The notes beneath the pieces were generated by a model. The model did no database searches and had not been told where the DNA came from. It saw only the letters and a list, made by a program, of their open reading frames with translations. Made by a program: the position numbers and the translations under genes. From Saccharofermentans sp. (GTDB taxonomy: Bacteria > Bacillota > Clostridia > Saccharofermentanales > Saccharofermentanaceae), in contig JAILMW010000033.1 of NCBI GenBank assembly GCA_024692235.1, positions 62,001-126,000 of the forward strand: DNA of 64,000 nucleotides. The letters are read 5' to 3'. The number at the start of each line of letters is the position of its first letter. Within the stretch, counting starts at the first letter, position 1. Positions 63,031 to 64,000 of the stretch are shown here, in pieces.

Positions 63031-63669
63031 ATGGACGATAACAAGAAGGTCTTTTACAGAAATCAGGCAGAAGACCTGATCAAGAAGCTCGAGCTTCACA
63101 AGATGAAGGGGTATTATTGCGATACTTCAGCACATGCAAAGGAGAAGATACTCGAGCTTATAGGTGAAGGTAAAAAGACCGTAGCTTACGGCGGATCCAT
63201 GACGATAGACGATATGGGTGTAAAGGACCTTATCGTTAAAAGAGGTCATGACCTCATAGTAAGAGAAAATGCCCATACGAAGGAAGAGATAAAGGAACTC
63301 AATGCAAGAGTTATCAATTCCGATACATTCCTTATGAGTACCAATGCCATAACATTAAGCGGTGAGCTTATCAATGTGGACGGAAGAGGCAACAGAGTAT
63401 GCTACCTTATCTACGGTCCCGAGCAGGTCATCGTAGTATGCGGAATGAACAAGGTCGTTACTGATATCGACGAAGGTATAAACAGGGTCAAGAACTTTGC
63501 ATCTCCGCCGAACACAGTAAGGCTTAAGAGGGAGACCCCCTGCGCCAAGCTCGGCAGGTGCGGCAACTGCGTAGACGATACTATCTGCTGTCAGACTGTC
63601 ATAACTCGCGTATCCATGATCCCCGGAAGGATCAAGGTAATCCTTGTAGGAGAAGAATTAGGATACTGA
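63031..63669 (+). CDS. LUD-domain protein (LutC/YkgG-like)
   Basis: 212 residues from ATG 63031 (GAGGGGG upstream). The LUD domain is recognisable by TVAYGGSMTIDDMGV, NAHTKEEIKELN and STNAITLSGELINVDGRGNR. The Cys-rich C-terminal part (CAKLGRCGNCVDDTICC) may bind metal or an iron-sulfur cluster. LutC-type proteins belong to lactate-oxidation complexes, but lutA and lutB are not in this window; many stand-alone LUD proteins have no known role. Confidence 0.85.
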   Translation: MDDNKKVFYRNQAEDLIKKLELHKMKGYYCDTSAHAKEKILELIGEGKKTVAYGGSMTIDDMGVKDLIVKRGHDLIVRENAHTKEEIKELNARVINSDTFLMSTNAITLSGELINVDGRGNRVCYLIYGPEQVIVVCGMNKVVTDIDEGINRVKNFASPPNTVRLKRETPCAKLGRCGNCVDDTICCQTVITRVSMIPGRIKVILVGEELGY

Positions 63670-63670
63670 T

Positions 63671-64000
63671 ATGGCTTACGACCGCAAGATATTATATAAG
63701 AATTCCAAGCCGCCTTACTGGGCTTACATACTTGGCGGCATATTCCTTCTCGGTTTTATCGTAGCTTTTATAATCGGAAGATCCATGCTCATGCTGACAA
63801 ACGGTGCGGCATGCGCCGCTTGCATCATTTCCGTAGTAGCCTGGCATAAGAGCGGTAAAGGCAATCAGAAGGAATATAAGAAAAAGCTCTCGCAGACGGG
63901 CGAAGAAGAATTGCTTAGTCAGGTGAATAACAACTGCCTCTTGAGCAAGGTCAAGGACGATACGGCTTTCTTTATTACTGACAGATATACATTTCTTGCG
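63671..64000 (+). CDS. Membrane protein, partial at window end
   Basis: 110 codons visible, open at the end of the window. Basic start (MAYDRKILYKNSKPPYW), two hydrophobic segments (about 16-38 and 44-58), then EEELLSQVNNNCLLSKV followed by FFITDRYTFLA. This order matches the second half of the protein at 59600 (EEVIAEINNRL, then VYVTSKYLIL), so the two are probably paralogues. It starts one base after the LUD gene stop. Confidence 0.6.
   Translation, partial: MAYDRKILYKNSKPPYWAYILGGIFLLGFIVAFIIGRSMLMLTNGAACAACIISVVAWHKSGKGNQKEYKKKLSQTGEEELLSQVNNNCLLSKVKDDTAFFITDRYTFLA

Overview
The window looks like a chromosomal segment of a Gram-positive, low-to-mid G+C bacterium of the Bacillota, most likely class Clostridia. 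The evidence is gene order (infB-rbfA-nrnA-truB-ribF; mraZ-rsmH-ftsL-PBP-murE-murF-ftsW-murG-ftsQ-ftsZ-nrdR; hemW-hrcA-grpE-dnaK-dnaJ), a CIRCE element, a DNPR motif in MurE (meso-diaminopimelate wall), AGGAGG ribosome-binding sites with frequent ATGA overlaps and TTG starts, and BlaI, PadR/HAAS and DUF1854-ABC modules. A gut or rumen clostridium is plausible, but the species cannot be fixed from the sequence alone. I see no rRNA, tRNA, CRISPR array, transposase or prophage gene.

Layout. 1-7.4 kb: end of a translation/RNA-processing operon (infB to ribF), then lgt and rodA, closed by a terminator. 7.4-8.7 kb: a PadR regulator with a HAAS/DUF1700 membrane protein and a small membrane protein. 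8.7-21.7 kb: the division and cell-wall cluster, with a promoter and MraZ boxes in front of mraZ and a separate promoter in front of ftsZ; mraY and murD are missing from it. 21.7-28.9 kb: nrdR, a two-component system, nth, recG, rsmD, coaD and a coiled-coil protein, mostly overlapping or tightly spaced. 28.9-34.2 kb, minus strand: four exported proteins built from one helical repeat of about 70 residues. One is wall-anchored with six copies; three are small with two copies each, and two of these are a tandem duplication. 34.3-42.9 kb: an AAA-type ATPase plus TOPRIM-like DUF4276 pair coupled to hemW, then the heat-shock operon hrcA-grpE-clpP-dnaK-dnaJ, with clpP in an unusual place. 43.0-55.6 kb: accessory region with a lipoprotein family (two intact genes, two remnants), Nudix, GNAT and nitrilase enzymes, a HAD fragment, zinc-ribbon membrane proteins, an ABC-DUF1854-ABC operon and a BlaI regulator whose BlaR1 partner is broken. 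55.6-64.0 kb: cyclic-di-GMP enzymes (GAF-GGDEF and 7TM-HD-GYP), membrane proteins with a shared C-terminal pattern, a GH95 fucosidase, a 49-residue membrane protein and a LUD-domain protein.

How the parts connect. Most of 1-28.8 kb is core growth machinery: translation, lipoprotein modification, wall synthesis, division, DNA repair and CoA synthesis. The points that deserve attention are in the accessory half. They are the exported-repeat locus, whose last gene carries the same promoter/operator block as the padR operon 27 kb away; the ATPase-TOPRIM pair inside the hemW operon, which resembles anti-phage modules; the DUF1854 transporter with extra N-terminal domains; and the remodelled lipoprotein/blaIR region.
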